Numbered from the stretch's first letter, positions 1-8,922 are shown. The stretch: DNA of 26,331 nucleotides from Chara braunii (GCA_003427395.1 BFEA01001101.1:79145-105475); one strand, 5' to 3'. Translations and numbers: made by a program. The notes: generated from the sequence alone by a model not told the origin.

Positions 1-97
1 AAAACGATCCAACCAGAAGGGGGCCTACCGGTAGGCGGCGGGTTGTGTTCGTAATTAAGAGGGAAAAAAGACTGATCGGCCAAACCGAAGGATCGCT

Positions 98-613
98 ATG
101 GCTTGGTATGCCTGCGGCTGGTTTGGTATCCCGACCCAATCACTGCCGCTGCTGATTGGGATCGTTGCCACGTGGGACCTTCTCCCTTGCTTCTCGTGCG
201 CGGAAGGAGCGGCTGCGAAGTTCATGCCAGGAGTCTCGGTCGTCCGCAGGGACGACCGGATGGGCGTGTCGTCGGCAGAAGCACGACCGGTCGCTAGCCC
301 TGATCGCCTCCTGGAAGCCTCTGCAGGCCGGTGGGAGCCGATCTCCCTGCACCCGTTGTTTGTCAAGGAGAAGAGCGGGCCGCTTGTGAAGCACCCCGTT
401 ATGCGTGCTAGTGGTGACGCTTATTGGTGCGGATCTGCTATATTCCATCTCGTGGTGGCAGAACCCGCCCAACTGGACAAAGAAGTGGACAAAGCCATGA
501 TTTATTATGTCCTGGACGAGTTGTGCATAGCCCGGAACTTAACCATCACAGACAGGGCGATATCATCAGGAACGCAAGTTTCTCGCTGGCTGATCGAGCA
601 CCGTCTCTCTTGA
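98..613 (+). CDS. Candidate 5' exon of the receptor-like kinase, with signal peptide
   Basis: ATG-started frame of 171 codons in frame 2, directly upstream of and overlapping the main kinase frame (frame 1). Residues about 14-33 form a hydrophobic stretch (SLPLLIGIVATWDLLPCF) followed by Cys-Ala-Glu-Gly, which reads as a signal peptide. The kinase frame needs one because it has an ectodomain and a membrane helix but no leader, and it has a stop at 415-417 just upstream. The join between frames must lie between about 417 and 611, by a short intron or by a one-base assembly error; I could not identify a convincing splice pair. A 14-bp palindrome (GCCTACCGGTAGGC, 23-36) lies upstream. How far this frame is really coding is uncertain. 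Confidence 0.5.
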   Translation: MAWYACGWFGIPTQSLPLLIGIVATWDLLPCFSCAEGAAAKFMPGVSVVRRDDRMGVSSAEARPVASPDRLLEASAGRWEPISLHPLFVKEKSGPLVKHPVMRASGDAYWCGSAIFHLVVAEPAQLDKEVDKAMIYYVLDELCIARNLTITDRAISSGTQVSRWLIEHRLS

Positions 614-3039
614 ATGCTAACGACAACAACACGCTCGTAACCTACTGGTGGCCGGCTTCCTCGCCCAATGGGACAAAAGTCTTTGAGCGGCCATTCCTGA
701 AGTTGGGGGTGAACATGGGCTCTTGGGTGGTTCAAACGACCGTCTTCTACTACGGCCTGGACTTGTCGAGATCGCAGAGCAACCTGGTCGTCAGTTCTCA
801 GCCCTACGATGTCGACGGCAAGCGCATCATCACCTCTGTCTCTGTGATAGATGGGTCGCGCTCGTCAATCGATCCGGGTGTGAGCTCGCTGCAGAGCTTG
901 GCCCTCGACCCCGCCAACAACACCCTGTACATATCCGACAACTCCGAGACGTCCCCGACGATCCTCTCCATGCCTGTGTCCGACTCAGGTCTTCCCACAG
1001 CTAGGCGCGACCAGTCCCAGGTGCTCAGCACGTTTGGGGATACCAGCGTCTCGTCGATTTACTTCGGTCCCTACAGCTTCGTCTCGGGCGGGAGCTGCAT
1101 GTACTTCCGCGACGACGAGCAAAACCGCGTGTGGGGTTTCGATCCCCACCGCTCCTCCTCCACCTTCAACGTCACGCTGGTGGCAGGATCGGCACTCTCG
1201 GGGGAGCGCGGCGTGCAGAATGTCGATGACGCCAACACCACCTTCTACCGTATGCAGGCGCTGGTAACCACACCCGATGGGTGCAATCTCTTCGTCACGG
1301 ACGAGANGGNNGGGAATGGACTGGTTCGATGGCTGAAGCTAGAGCGGCCCTGTAGCCTGGCAACANGCGTGGAGGTGGTGGCAAAACACAACGGCATAGG
1401 GTCGTCCAGCCTGGCCTTGCACATAGCTNAGGGTCGGGTAAGTCTCTTTCTTGGCTCGTCAGATGGCGACGTGTTTCAGCTGGTAATCAACGAGGAGCTT
1501 CTAGGGGGTTGCGGCTCTGACCAATCTCCCCTCGGCAGCGGCAGCAGCCCGCCGCCATCATCGTCCTCCTCACTCCCCCTCCCCACTCCTTCACCTGCCG
1601 ATTCCCAACCGAACCTGCCGAAATCACCGTCCTCACTCCCCGCCACAACTCCATCTGCCAAAACGAAATCGAACCTAGCGCTCATCATCGCTCTGTCCTT
1701 GGGTGGAGTCGGCTTAACGACAGTCCTTGCCCTTCTAGGCGCTTTCTGCTACAAGAAGCAGGCTAGCGGACAGAAGTCGCGATCCCGACAGGGTGAGCCG
1801 CAGGCTGGGATAGCCTCCACCGATGCCCCCTCGAGGGCCAGCTCGTTGGTAACTGCCGCGTCGGGATCTTCTCCATCCGTCGGGAGCGGGAGCACGGTGG
1901 ACGGGTCGTCCTCGGCCACTCCCGACGATCGATCGAGGCGCAAGCGATTGGAGCTCTCTCCGTCCAACGTGCAGCGCTTCGAGCTGAAGAGCTTGGCAGA
2001 CTGCACGGACGACTTCCATCCCTCCAAGCTCATTGGCGACAAGGGGGCGTTTGGCGTAGTCTACAGGGGTTCCATTGACGGAAGGGAGCTGGCCATCAAG
2101 GTGGTGACGGGCGAGTTGACGGACGTCAAGAAGGCACAGCTCGTTGCAGAGGTGAACACTCTGAGCAGGTTGAACCATGCCAACCTCGTCGAACTCGTTG
2201 GGTATTGTCAGGAGGGAGAGAAATCCATCTTGGTCTACCCTTACTACGCGGGGGGAAGTTTGCAGCAGCGATTGCACGCCGATAGGATAGAGACAGAAGA
2301 AGAAAAAGAGCAAGAACAGGGAAAAGAAGGACAACGACAAGAAGCCCTTGTGCACAACAACGAGAACAAGCATGATTTCTCACCGTTGACGATAGAGGAG
2401 CGCATGCGCATCGCTTTCCAGATTGCCAAAGGACTAAGCTACCTGCACGACGGCGCAAGGCCAGCTATCATTCACCGAGATATCAAGAGCAGCAACGTTC
2501 TGCTCGGGGAGGGAGAAGGGGACACCGTCGAGGCGGTCCTGGCCGACTTCGGTTTGGCGGCCATCGGGGAGAGAGTGTTTGGCACAGGGTACGAGCACTT
2601 CGTGCAGACTTCGCACGTGGGGGGTACTTTCGGGTACATGTCGCCCGAGTACAGGCTGTACGGCAAGCTGTCGGAGAAGAACGATGTGTACTCCTTCGGC
2701 GTGCTTCTTCTCGAGCTGCTGACTGGGCGAAAGGCTGCCTGGCCGGCGGAATCGGGGATGGGATGGGAGATGCTGGCCACGTGGGTCGGCCCGTTCCTTT
2801 CAGGAGGAGGGGATGATGGAGATGGGGATCCCGAGAGTATCGACGACATGCCGTTGGCGATTCTCGATCCTTCCTGCCGCGACCAGGTGGCGCGTGCGGC
2901 TCCCGCCAAAACCATGGTGATGGAGGCCTTGTCCCTGGCGGGAGATTGCGTCAACGACCAAGGCAGGCATCGGCCCGCCATGAGCATCGTGGTGCAACGC
3001 CTTCGCGCCACATGTCAGCACGCGGGGATAGCCTTGTGA
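424..3039 (+). CDS. Receptor-like Ser/Thr protein kinase with NHL/propeller-like ectodomain
   Basis: Plasma-membrane receptor kinase, ligand unknown. The frame opens after a stop at 415-417; its first codon, TTG at 424, is not a true start, and the leader probably comes from the frame beginning at 98. Residues about 60-365 are an extracellular domain with NHL-like strands (DPANNTLYISDN near 160-171; VAGS at 253 followed by TTPDGCNLFVTDE) and several N-glycosylation sequons. Residues 368-415 are a Ser/Pro linker, 418-442 the membrane helix, 443-518 a Ser-rich juxtamembrane segment, and about 519-868 the kinase. Catalytic residues are present: Lys559 (AIK), a helix-C Glu, HRD 684-686 followed by IKSSN, DFG 708-710, GTFGYMSPEY, DVYSFGV. 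It is therefore an RD-type, probably active kinase of the plant RLK/Pelle group. Residues 620-652 are an unusual Glu/Gln/Lys-rich insert between the hinge and helix E. The glycine loop reads GDKGAFGVV, one residue longer than GxGxxGxV. No intron is needed over 2.6 kb. Five Ns lie at 1307-1429 but do not break the frame. Confidence 0.93.
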   Translation: MVRICYIPSRGGRTRPTGQRSGQSHDLLCPGRVVHSPELNHHRQGDIIRNASFSLADRAPSLLNANDNNTLVTYWWPASSPNGTKVFERPFLKLGVNMGSWVVQTTVFYYGLDLSRSQSNLVVSSQPYDVDGKRIITSVSVIDGSRSSIDPGVSSLQSLALDPANNTLYISDNSETSPTILSMPVSDSGLPTARRDQSQVLSTFGDTSVSSIYFGPYSFVSGGSCMYFRDDEQNRVWGFDPHRSSSTFNVTLVAGSALSGERGVQNVDDANTTFYRMQALVTTPDGCNLFVTDEXXGNGLVRWLKLERPCSLATXVEVVAKHNGIGSSSLALHIAXGRVSLFLGSSDGDVFQLVINEELLGGCGSDQSPLGSGSSPPPSSSSSLPLPTPSPADSQPNLPKSPSSLPATTPSAKTKSNLALIIALSLGGVGLTTVLALLGAFCYKKQASGQKSRSRQGEPQAGIASTDAPSRASSLVTAASGSSPSVGSGSTVDGSSSATPDDRSRRKRLELSPSNVQRFELKSLADCTDDFHPSKLIGDKGAFGVVYRGSIDGRELAIKVVTGELTDVKKAQLVAEVNTLSRLNHANLVELVGYCQEGEKSILVYPYYAGGSLQQRLHADRIETEEEKEQEQGKEGQRQEALVHNNENKHDFSPLTIEERMRIAFQIAKGLSYLHDGARPAIIHRDIKSSNVLLGEGEGDTVEAVLADFGLAAIGERVFGTGYEHFVQTSHVGGTFGYMSPEYRLYGKLSEKNDVYSFGVLLLELLTGRKAAWPAESGMGWEMLATWVGPFLSGGGDDGDGDPESIDDMPLAILDPSCRDQVARAAPAKTMVMEALSLAGDCVNDQGRHRPAMSIVVQRLRATCQHAGIAL

Positions 3040-3250
3040 AAGTTAACTCTTTTCATCCCGCGTCAATGCCCCCTACATAGTTTCTTCTTCCCCCAACATG
3101 GAACGCAGGGTCGTTATGGCTGTATCTCTATTGATGACTGAACACACCGTTAATGACGGTGCGGCCCTTCTATTTGGGGGAAAAGGAAGTCCCTGAGAGA
3201 GTCAGAGCTTAAGCCGCCACGTTGACATGAGAACTCCGTTCATAAATGAA
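3040..3250. other. 3' flank of the kinase gene
   Basis: No ORF or repeat recognised. It presumably carries the 3' untranslated region. No clear polyadenylation signal is seen here; an AATAAA occurs only at 3685-3690, inside the following transposon. Confidence 0.4.
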
Positions 3251-3699
3251 GCCAGAAGCTATGAATCCTCCCCAAGGGCGGCCACGTGCGGCCGTGGCAC
3301 AGCGCGGGAGTGGGGGTGGCTTGTTCGGCTTGTGCAACCCCAACCCCGCCCCCTAACACCAAAAAAAAAACAAGACATGAATTCTGGCAGATAAGATGTT
3401 GTTGGTGAATTCTGTTTTTTTTTTAAACCAGAAAAGGGGAAACTGCTCTTGAGTCACCTTTTTAGTTTGAAATAGGCAAGAAAAGACAAAGGGGCGCTGA
3501 TGTCATTGTTGGAGTTTCATAATGTGCAATTTTAGCTGGGGGGCTGAAACTGTGGCCCTTTTTTGAAGTGGCATGAAAGCAGATTTAGCGGAGGCCCTTT
3601 TTTGCCCTGTTTCGAGAACTGCTGAAGTTGCCTATTACAAAAGCAAGGTGTGACCCAGGACTGCAGGAGTCATTGCCGCCAAAAAATAAATTTTGATTC

Positions 3700-3732
3700 A
3701 TTGATTGATTGGGATTTGGTCTATTGATTGAC

Positions 3733-3776
<44 letters not shown>

Positions 3777-3827
3777 CGATTGATTGGGATGGGTTGATTG
3801 ATTGATTCATTGATTCATTGGGATGGG

Positions 3828-3870
<43 letters not shown>
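3700..3870. repeat. (GATT)n microsatellite
   Basis: Near-continuous GATT tetranucleotide repeat with a few GGG interruptions, inside CTATG copy 1. Shorter GATT tracts recur at 3941-3962 and 4081-4102, each followed by a G-rich then C-rich block and CA repeats, so the whole module appears about three times. The long minus-strand NQSI repeat ORFs over it are translation of the microsatellite, not genes. Confidence 0.9.
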
Positions 3871-3872
<2 letters not shown>

Positions 3873-4103
3873 GGGGGAGGGGTCGCTCCTCCCTCCCCTC
3901 CCATATACACTCACCCACTTTTTTTTCACGTTCTTACGTTTTCTATTGATTAATTGATTGATGGGTGGGAGAGGGATGCCCCCCCCCCCCGCCCAACACA
4001 CACACACATAACAAAACACACCCTAGGTCTTTTTTGTTTCCACTTTTTTTTTTCAATTTCTTTTCACCTTTTTTTTTCTTTCAATTGACTGATTGATTGA
4101 TTG

Positions 4104-4126
4104 GTGGGGGAGGGGTACTCCCCCAC
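4104..4126. repeat. Perfect G-rich/C-rich hairpin
   Basis: GTGGGGGAG (4104-4112) and CTCCCCCAC (4118-4126) are exact reverse complements around a 5-base loop. A related imperfect hairpin lies at 3874-3898 (GGGGAGGG / CCCTCCCC). Both follow GATT tracts. Confidence 0.75.
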
Positions 4127-4371
4127 ACACACATGCACACACACATACACACAACAGGAAGGAAGGAAATTCTTTTTTTTCCTTTTTTTTTTTTTTTTTT
4201 TTTTAAATACCAAAAAATAAGCGGTTTGGAAACAAAAATTAGGGTGTAGGGTTAGAGAAGCCCTACATCCCCATATTTTCCTCCCATCTTTTAAATCCCC
4301 GAAGTCCCGCGTCGCCGGGCGGCCAGGATTGACCTGGCGGTGGCAGCCCATGGTGATACACAGGCCAGAAG

Positions 4372-4784
4372 CAATCAAATCAAGATAATAAAGGAGACGA
4401 AAAGAAGGTAAGACGTCGTATGATGAGAATGTATCGGAAAGTATCCCATCACAAGACCAATGACTAGTATTATACCATACGAGGGCAAGTACTCGTTTTC
4501 TCAGACACTCATAGATAGGCTGGACAAACTTGGTGTTTCCCTTAAACCACCAGTACTTCCTCGAGTCCTGTCCGTTAACGCGCCACGACTTTAGGAAACG
4601 TAGGGGCTACTACAGGAGCGCCCAAATTCTAAGAGACCGAGAGAGAGAGAGGAGCCAGCTGAGGGTTCAATCCCCATTGGCCTCATGTACCGTCCTGGGC
4701 ATACTTGGCACCAGCTACCCAAGAGATAGACCACTGCATCCCCTGATCGGCATTAAGCAGAGTCTGCTGATGTTCGTAGGGGAG
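4372..4784. other. Intergenic, no feature recognised
   Basis: Short incoherent ORFs only. A tRNA B-box-like string (GGGTTCAATCCCC, about 4666-4678) is present, without a matching A box or cloverleaf. Confidence 0.4.
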
Positions 4785-4940
4785 GGGACCTGAGGGGAGG
4801 CACAGGGATTGGTCCTGTTGGCATGGTCCGTGATGCTACCGGCTGTCCCCTGGCCGGTATCGCCCACCTGCAGGTTGGGAGCAGCCCCCGCATGTTCTCT
4901 TGTGAACACGGTTCTGGCTGCTACGGGGTTCCCCATATGC
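4785..4940 (+). repeat. Dispersed repeat, copy 1 (partner at 23688-23855)
   Basis: Colinear similarity in the same orientation to 23688-23855: shared strings include GATTGGTCC, TTGGCATG, GGTATCGCC, CTGCAGGT and GCAGCCCCC followed by GCATGTTC. About 150 bp with substantial divergence. Ends and family unknown. Confidence 0.6.
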
Positions 4941-5378
4941 CTACAAGTAGGAGTAGTGGTAGGTAGGTAGTGTGAGGTGAAATTGAGAGAAGAAAATAGT
5001 TAAAAAAAAAAAAAAAAAAAAAAAAAGAGAGAGAGGACAGAAAAAGGGGAAAGAAAGAAGAAAGAAGAACGAAGTGAAGGTAAGTAGAACATATTTGCAG
5101 GAGAAAAAACTATTGCCATGGGCATTCTCTTCTGCCAGGTGGGCATCAAACATGGGATAACTGGTAAATTTTCCCGTTTGGTGAAAAGTGCCGACCAGGG
5201 AATGAAGCTGACGCGGATACAGCATCACGTTCACTATCTGGTAGGGAGGTGGACCACAGGCGGTCAGCAGTCTGCACCCAATCTCGGCCGCCAGATTCTT
5301 ACATCCTAAGACCTGTGTTGCCCATGGGTGCTTTTTGCCAGGTGGAAATGGTTTGGGCGCCGTTTACCGAAAAACAAG
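4941..5378. other. Intergenic with poly-A tract
   Basis: Contains a 25-base A tract (5002-5026) and a purine-rich segment. The small ORFs show no coding character that I recognise. Confidence 0.4.
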
Positions 5379-5499
5379 GGCGCGGTCAGGGTTACAGTTT
5401 GAAAATACATTTCAAACTGCCGTTTTGGAGTCCGCCGTCGCGTGGCTGCTTGAAAATACATTTCAAACTGCCGTTTTGGAGTCCGCCGTCGCGTGGCTG
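5379..5499 (+). repeat. Terminus-like fragment followed by a 51-bp tandem duplication
   Basis: GCGCGGTCAGGGTTACAG (near 5379-5397) matches at 17 of 18 the inner part of the terminus in the 170-bp array units (reverse complement of about 20017-20034). It is followed by the hairpin CAGTTTGAAA / TTTCAAACTG (5395-5404 and 5410-5419). The 50 bp at 5399-5448 recur exactly at 5450-5499 (period 51). It looks like a decayed left end of the element family seen at 18461-19393. Confidence 0.6.
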
Positions 5500-5644
5500 T
5501 CGCAGGGCAGAGTTTGTAACTGCAGTCTTGTCATCCACGGCGGAGGGCCAGGCCGTTTTCCGAAAAAGAAAAGAAGAAACAAGAAGGAAAAAAAGATAGC
5601 GGCGCTGTATCTTTCCATGGTCTAGCTAAAGATTCCCCAGTCTC

Positions 5645-6122
5645 GCCACACCACTCTCTAATCTCGAAAAAAATTGAGGGCTGTCAGAACTTTTCGAGAG
5701 GGCGGTTTTGGAGAGAAAAAGGCCCTTTGCCACATAGCACACCCAAATTTCCCTCTGGAACGTGGATGCTCTCCGCGGCCAGATTCGGTAGTTCTGTGTG
5801 GCAGAGCCAACTCTCGAATTGGAACAGTGTCCGCCACCTTCCAGGTGCGTTTTTGAGAGTTGCTTTCGAGATTGCGCTGCTCTCCTTCAGCGCACTACCA
5901 TCCAAAATGGCCTGACAGCTCTCAAAATGGACCACGAACTCGAGCACCGACGGGCGGTATCACGAAAACCCCGAAGCTGCAGGCTGGGCTCAAAAATGGT
6001 TTCGAGAGGGCCCTCGAAACCGGCGTTCTGACAGCTCTCGAAGACATCCAAGGGTGTTTTTGGGGGGAGGCTGTGTGGCGGTGCCCAACTCCCGAATTTT
6101 CGAGATTCTAGAGTGGTGTGGC
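5645..6122. mobile_element. Foldback/MITE-like element with inverted ends
   Basis: The first 26 bp (beginning GCCACACCACTCT) and the last 26 bp (ending AGAGTGGTGTGGC) are reverse complements at 24 of 26. TCTCGAA/TTCGAGA motifs occur about eight times inside, and a second inner inverted pair contains CTGTCAGAAC. Inverted similarity continues outside, with weaker spacing (GCTGTATCTTTCCATG near 5605-5620 against its reverse complement near 6193-6208), so the true ends may be wider. No clear target duplication. No coding sequence. Confidence 0.6.
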
Positions 6123-6139
6123 CAGGCCCTCACACTCTG

Positions 6140-6236
6140 TTTCCAGGACTGAACTCCAAATGTGCAAAACGAGAGTGAATCTTCCCCAGAACATGGAAAG
6201 ATACAGCTCCATGATTTTTGTCTTCTGTGCAACGGG
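6140..6236 (+). repeat. Dispersed repeat containing ATGTGCAAAA...GGAAAGATACAG
   Basis: Direct counterpart of 6566-6662 (shared AATGTGCAAAA, GAATCTTCC, GAACA-GGGAAAGATACAG, TTTGTGTCTTxTGTGCA). A minus-strand copy lies at 22050-22115, and reversed half-copies at 5605-5640 and 6405-6440. Family unknown. Confidence 0.6.
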
Positions 6237-6404
6237 AAAACAGGGGCCCAGCGGGATAGACGGGCTGACAAAAACGCATAGGCCCTAGGGGAGACACGTG
6301 CTGACAACAACCCAGTTTCTTTTCTTTTTTTTTCTTTTTTTTTTTTCTCTTTTTTTTCCTTTCTCATATTTCCCGACCTACGCGTGTCATCCTTGGGGCC
6401 TCGT

Positions 6405-6662
6405 GGTGGTGCATCTTTCCATGTTGTACCGGAAGATTAAGGGCACACTCACACTAGGACCTTTTTACGCATTCTTGGAGGGAATTGCGGCCAGATACAT
6501 CAAGGTATGCCCGTCAGATACATTTGTGACACTTCTAGTGTGAGTACGCCCTCACTCGTTTTGCATGGCTCCACAACTCTAGAAATGTGCAAAAGGAGAG
6601 CGAATCTTCCTGTAGAACAGGGAAAGATACAGGGCCCTTGATTTGTGTCTTTTGTGCATGTC
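6405..6662. repeat. Nested foldback with inner 111-bp inverted-repeat unit
   Basis: The outer arms at 6405-6440 and 6605-6645 are inverted copies of the same dispersed repeat. The inner unit 6441-6551 begins GGGCACACTCACACTAG and ends CTAGTGTGAGTACGCCC, 15 of 17 complementary. Its ends resemble those of the small element at 23316-23452 (ACTCA-AC-AGG core). The left side is preceded by TTAA but no matching right duplication is seen. Confidence 0.6.
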
Positions 6663-7257
6663 GAGAATAGTGGAGCAAGGCCCTCTGTTTTTTTTTTTTT
6701 TCCCCCTATAAATCTAGGCTCCGTTGTGTGGCTGGCCACTGCCGTGATGCCTCGACCACATCCGAGGTTTCAAAAAAAAAAAAAAAAAAAGAGAGAGAGC
6801 ATCCCATCGCATGGTTCGGCCACGGCCGAGATTAAGAGTCGGACCCCACCCCTCGGCTTCATGGAAGTATCTTTCCAGGACGGTGTGTATGGGACTCCAC
6901 TGATCTGGAAAAGAGGATGGAAACCCAGAATTGGAAGGTTTTTCAGACCCCACAGACCGTGGAAAGCCGTTGCGGGGAAGGTGTCAGAAGCGTTTCTACT
7001 CGGTTGGCGGCCTGGAAACCAAAGCGCGCGGCCTTCCAGGACCTTTCCAGAAATGCCTTCCAACCGAGTGGGGGGGGATGGCATGTTCTCCCGTGGAAAG
7101 AAGATGCCGAGCCGGCATGGTCCAGCTGACCGACCGTTTCATGGGCAGGCATGCCCCCTCGGACATGCGCTGCCCTGTCGAACGGTTCCCATATGGGCTG
7201 TTGTGTGGCTGGCCTGCGCGGGCCCTTTCTTTTTTTTTTTAGAAAGACGAGCTCCAT
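6663..7257. repeat. Motif-dense repeat region with foldback at 6998-7069
   Basis: TGGAA/TTCCA motifs occur about eleven times between 6860 and 7100. ACTCGGTTGG (6998-7007) and CCAACCGAGT (7060-7069) are perfect inverted arms enclosing CTGGAAA/TTTCCAG arms. The 15-mer GTTGTGTGGCTGGCC occurs at both 6723-6737 and 7200-7214. This fits a decayed transposon with subterminal motifs. The 230-codon frame across it shows no recognisable domain. Confidence 0.45.
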
Positions 7258-7306
7258 CTATTGGTGGGGAGCAACACCTGCTGGAAACCAGGTCCAGCGT
7301 CCCTGA
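7258..7306 (+). repeat. Dispersed repeat, copy 1 of 3
   Basis: TATTGGTGGGGAGCAACACC then GCTGGAAACCAGGTCCAGCG. Related copies lie at about 19815-19885 (with a 20-base insertion) and more weakly at 25582-25622. All are in the same orientation. Family unknown. Confidence 0.5.
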
Positions 7307-7392
7307 AATACATCATAGCATTGATTGGTTCATATGAATGAAGGAAAATGCGTATGATGGAAATGATAGCGATGAAAAAAATAGAATTGTAC

Positions 7393-8235
7393 TATCTCAG
7401 CCATTCTGGCCTCCTAATCCTAGAACAACTCCTAGCTCTTCCTTACCATGATATTCCAACTCAGGGACAAGACTAACCTAACCAACAACTACCATAGCTG
7501 ATCTCTTCTCACCACCTAGACTAACCCCACCCCATAGGTTGTCGAGGCAGCCCCCCCGGTTCGCCACTGGTTTGCTTTCCTCCCTCAGCTAACCCCAGAT
7601 CTCTCTACAAGGCCTCCCACTCCTGCCCAATTGCAGGTTACAGGGCTATGCCCCAGCTCCGGCCAGCGTCGTTCTGGCATCGGCGATGCAGGAGCATAGA
7701 ACAGAGCAGCGCAGCAGTTATCAGTCCAGGTTTGACGATCTCTTAATTCCTATATCCCTAGTGAGGTAGAGGACAGGGTGCCGCCTAAAATTATGAAGCA
7801 CCAGAAGGCTTGTTTTGAGTTTTTGAAAATTCTGAAAAAGCTTTTATTGGATCTAAAGTATGTGGATATATCAGCAACTCCGGCTTCCTAATCCGAGGGC
7901 AACTCCTAACCCTCCCTGTACCAGGACGCTACTACTCAAAGACAGTATCAACCAAACAACATCAACCATAGTTGACCTCTTCTCGCCACCGAGACTATCC
8001 CCGACCCCAAAGGGTGTCAAGGCGGCCCACCCAATTCACCATAGGATTGCCTTCCTCCCTCGACAAACCCCAGATCTCTCTACAAGGCCTAACGCTCCTA
8101 CGGTAGCAGGTTACAGGGTAACGCCCCAGCTCCGGCCAGCGTCGTTCTGGCATCGGCAAATTGAGAGCATAGAACAGAGGAACCATACTGATGTCAGTCC
8201 AGGTGTAACCATCCCTGAGATCGAAGATCCTAACG
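7393..8235 (+). repeat. Tandem duplication, period about 473 bp
   Basis: 7393-7770 and 7860-8235 are diverged colinear copies. A 34-bp block (beginning CCCCAGCTCCGGCCAGCG) at 7651-7684 recurs exactly at 8124-8157, and AGATCTCTCTACAAGGCCT is also shared. Copy 1 has a net 2-base length difference that breaks the frame that is open in copy 2. Confidence 0.8.
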
Positions 8236-8261
8236 AGGAAGAAAGTCAGATGCTGCTCTAG
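7860..8261 (+). CDS. Hypothetical ORF in duplicated segment
   Basis: 133-codon open frame in the second tandem copy; its Met (ATG at 7860) lies near the copy boundary. The segment AGYRVTPQLRPASFWHR is also encoded in copy 1 (AGYRAMPQLRPASFWHR), but copy 1 is frameshifted upstream and stops soon after. Pro-rich, no domain recognised. It may be a remnant exon or a transposon-derived ORF; expression is doubtful. Confidence 0.25.
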   Translation: MWIYQQLRLPNPRATPNPPCTRTLLLKDSINQTTSTIVDLFSPPRLSPTPKGVKAAHPIHHRIAFLPRQTPDLSTRPNAPTVAGYRVTPQLRPASFWHRQIESIEQRNHTDVSPGVTIPEIEDPNEEESQMLL

Positions 8262-8640
8262 CTCTCAGAACCCCGGAAAGCTGAATGTAACATGTAGTCA
8301 CTTCGCAGAGAAAAAAATTCCCCTATGCCTCCACCCCTGTCCCACGCTGCCTCCGCCGAAGAAATTCACCTCGGCCCCAACCTGGAACAGATCCCCTCCC
8401 TCCCCTCTCTGCCAAGACAACCCATTCCCGCCTAGAGGTTGCCTTCGCCCTCCCCTTTGTCCCTATCTGCCCCCGCCGGGCTTGAAGGCGACCAATTCTC
8501 CCACCCTGTCCCCAGACAAGGACAATCCACAAATCTGCCCCACCCCCGACAGGGCAGCCAGCTCCCACCTTGCAGCGCCCCTGTAGAGTAAGGCTCCCAA
8601 ACACCTCCCCCACCCATTCCCCAAAAATCCACCCATGACC
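8262..8640. other. C-rich, low-complexity intergenic sequence
   Basis: Strongly C-rich on the plus strand (G-rich on minus), with the spacing typical of degenerate CCCTCCCC tracts. The minus-strand Gly/Arg-rich ORFs over it are compositional. Confidence 0.45.
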
Positions 8641-8649
8641 ACAGATTTT

Positions 8650-8870
8650 TAGTTGGTAAAGATAACTATGAAGGTAAATGATGTTGATGGTGATGATGAT
8701 GACAATGATAACTGATGATAAGAATCGACTTCAGATGGTAAACATAACGATGAAGATAATGATGATGATGATGATAATGATGATGATGATGACAAAGATG
8801 ATATGGTGATGATAATGATGATGGTAATGATGATGATGGTGATGATGGTGATGATAATGACCAAGGATGA
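8650..8870. repeat. (GAT)n microsatellite
   Basis: Imperfect GAT trinucleotide repeats with GGT and AAT interruptions. They encode poly-Asp/Met/Ser-type strings in all frames and continue, more diverged, into the following tandem repeats. Confidence 0.85.
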
Positions 8871-8922
8871 TGACGGTGCTAACTCACACCTAGGATGATG
8901 AACTAATGATGATACTGATAAG

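Larger units (their letters stand above)
3251..4371 (+). mobile_element. CTATG-family non-autonomous DNA transposon, copy 1
   Basis: Perfect 8-bp direct repeats GCCAGAAG at 3251-3258 and 4364-4371 bracket a 1105-bp element (3259-4363). The left end reads CTATGAATCC; the right end, reverse-complemented, reads CTGTGTATCA (7 of 10 matching). GC-rich self-complementary blocks lie next to both ends (3277-3300, with GCCACG/CGTGGC arms; 4305-4350). The core holds (GATT)n, G-rich/C-rich hairpins, (CA)n and long poly-T. A hairpin related to those in the other copies (GTGTAGGG...CCCTACATCC, about 4237-4272) lies 91 bp from the right end. No transposase ORF. An 8-bp duplication fits hAT-like transposition, but P and some other superfamilies also make 8 bp. 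Confidence 0.8.

Noticed and set aside
3721-3918. Minus-strand NQSI repeat protein
   Set aside because: It is a translation of the GATT microsatellite in one frame, with no unique sequence.
4666-4678. tRNA or SINE B box (GGGTTCAATCCCC)
   Set aside because: No A box at the proper distance, no cloverleaf, and the upstream sequence is a GA repeat.
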